From: Candidatus Zixiibacteriota bacterium
GTDB lineage: Bacteria; Zixibacteria; MSB-5A5; GN15; FEB-12
Reading direction: 5' to 3'
DNA: 5,498 bases
Assembly: GCA_022570975.1 (NCBI GenBank)
Contig: JACZYS010000161.1
Location: forward strand, 291 to 5,788
Shown: in pieces, positions 5,340-5,498 of the stretch
Numbering within the stretch: the first letter of the stretch is position 1
How the letters are laid out: the number at the start of each line of letters is the position of its first letter
Made by a program: the position numbers and the translations under genes
The notes under the pieces: generated by a model
The model's database searches: none
Seen by the model: the letters and a program-made list of their open reading frames with translations, nothing else
Told to the model about the DNA's origin: nothing

Positions 5340-5498
5340 CTACTGATCTTGAAACTTAAAACTATTATCAACAACCAGAGAACCTTGTTTATCACTCATC
5401 CAATCTGTAGCACTCGAATACATCCAATCAGATGCTTCCCTAACAAGACCTGCCTTGACTGGGTTGTTGTGAAAATATTCTAATTTAGTCTTAAACTG
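5340..5498 (-). CDS. REP-associated tyrosine transposase (RAYT, Y1/IS200-like), C-terminal 52 residues only
   Basis: Seen: the open minus frame enters from the window edge and stops at TAG 5342-5340. It contains KLEYFHNNPVKAGLV followed by REASDWMYSSATDWM, which is the characteristic C-terminal block of RAYTs (consensus YIHxNPVRAGLV...W.YSSA). Known: RAYTs are single-copy, domesticated relatives of IS200/IS605 transposases; they use an HUH motif and one tyrosine to cut single-stranded REP hairpins. Those catalytic residues lie outside the window, so activity cannot be judged. The final 20 residues (DKQGSLVVDNSFKFQDQ at the end) are less conserved. A palindromic repeat of the same family as two copies near tRNA-Ser lies 2 bp after the stop, supporting a RAYT assignment over an ordinary IS200-type insertion. 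Confidence 0.85.
   Translation of the reverse strand, partial: QFKTKLEYFHNNPVKAGLVREASDWMYSSATDWMSDKQGSLVVDNSFKFQDQ

Noticed and set aside
5268..5483. Plus-strand 71-codon frame at the right edge
   Set aside because: It spans the palindrome and is antisense to the RAYT C-terminus, which has a clear family signature.

Overview
The window is AT-rich bacterial chromosomal DNA in which almost every gene lies on the minus strand. It reads as a member of the Bacteroidota/Chlorobi (FCB) side of the bacterial tree: a two-TM PAS sensor, a LytTR-type regulator remnant, a polytopic membrane protein with a TPR tail carrying GYVENY and RDWDLF motifs, and small orphan membrane proteins. This placement is an impression from protein style, not proof. 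Nothing seen points to a phage or plasmid; the mobile component is a RAYT-type transposase and its palindromic repeats.

Layout. At the left edge (1-892, minus) is the N-terminal part of a membrane-anchored PAS sensor whose output domain is cut off. Positions 893-1470 hold no intact gene: they contain the sensor's predicted promoter with overlapping inverted repeats, the decayed 3' end of a LytTR DNA-binding regulator on the plus strand (1076-1307), and two tandem REP-like palindromes (1363-1433). A tRNA-Ser(CGA) follows at 1471-1559 (minus). Next come three closely packed minus-strand membrane-protein genes, transcribed from about 4629 down to 1620: a 679-residue polytopic protein with C-terminal TPRs (probable GT-C-like glycosyltransferase), then two small four-TM proteins that overlap by ATGA and look like diverged paralogues. 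Upstream is tadA (4715-5191, minus), the tRNA adenosine deaminase. At the right edge (5340-5498, minus) is the C-terminal end of a RAYT, with a third REP-like palindrome only 2 bp beyond its stop codon.

How it fits together. The three membrane genes have spacings of 14 bp and -4 bp and probably form one operon, with the small proteins possibly acting with the large one at the membrane. The three palindromes share one layout (8-bp arms, 4-nt loop, same flanks) with compensating base changes, and one lies at the RAYT gene end, so the most economical reading is a RAYT/REP family that has seeded copies beside the tRNA gene. The predicted promoters of tadA and of the large membrane protein both place the -10 hexamer exactly 6 nt before the ATG, with no Shine-Dalgarno sequence, which predicts leaderless mRNAs for two adjacent genes.
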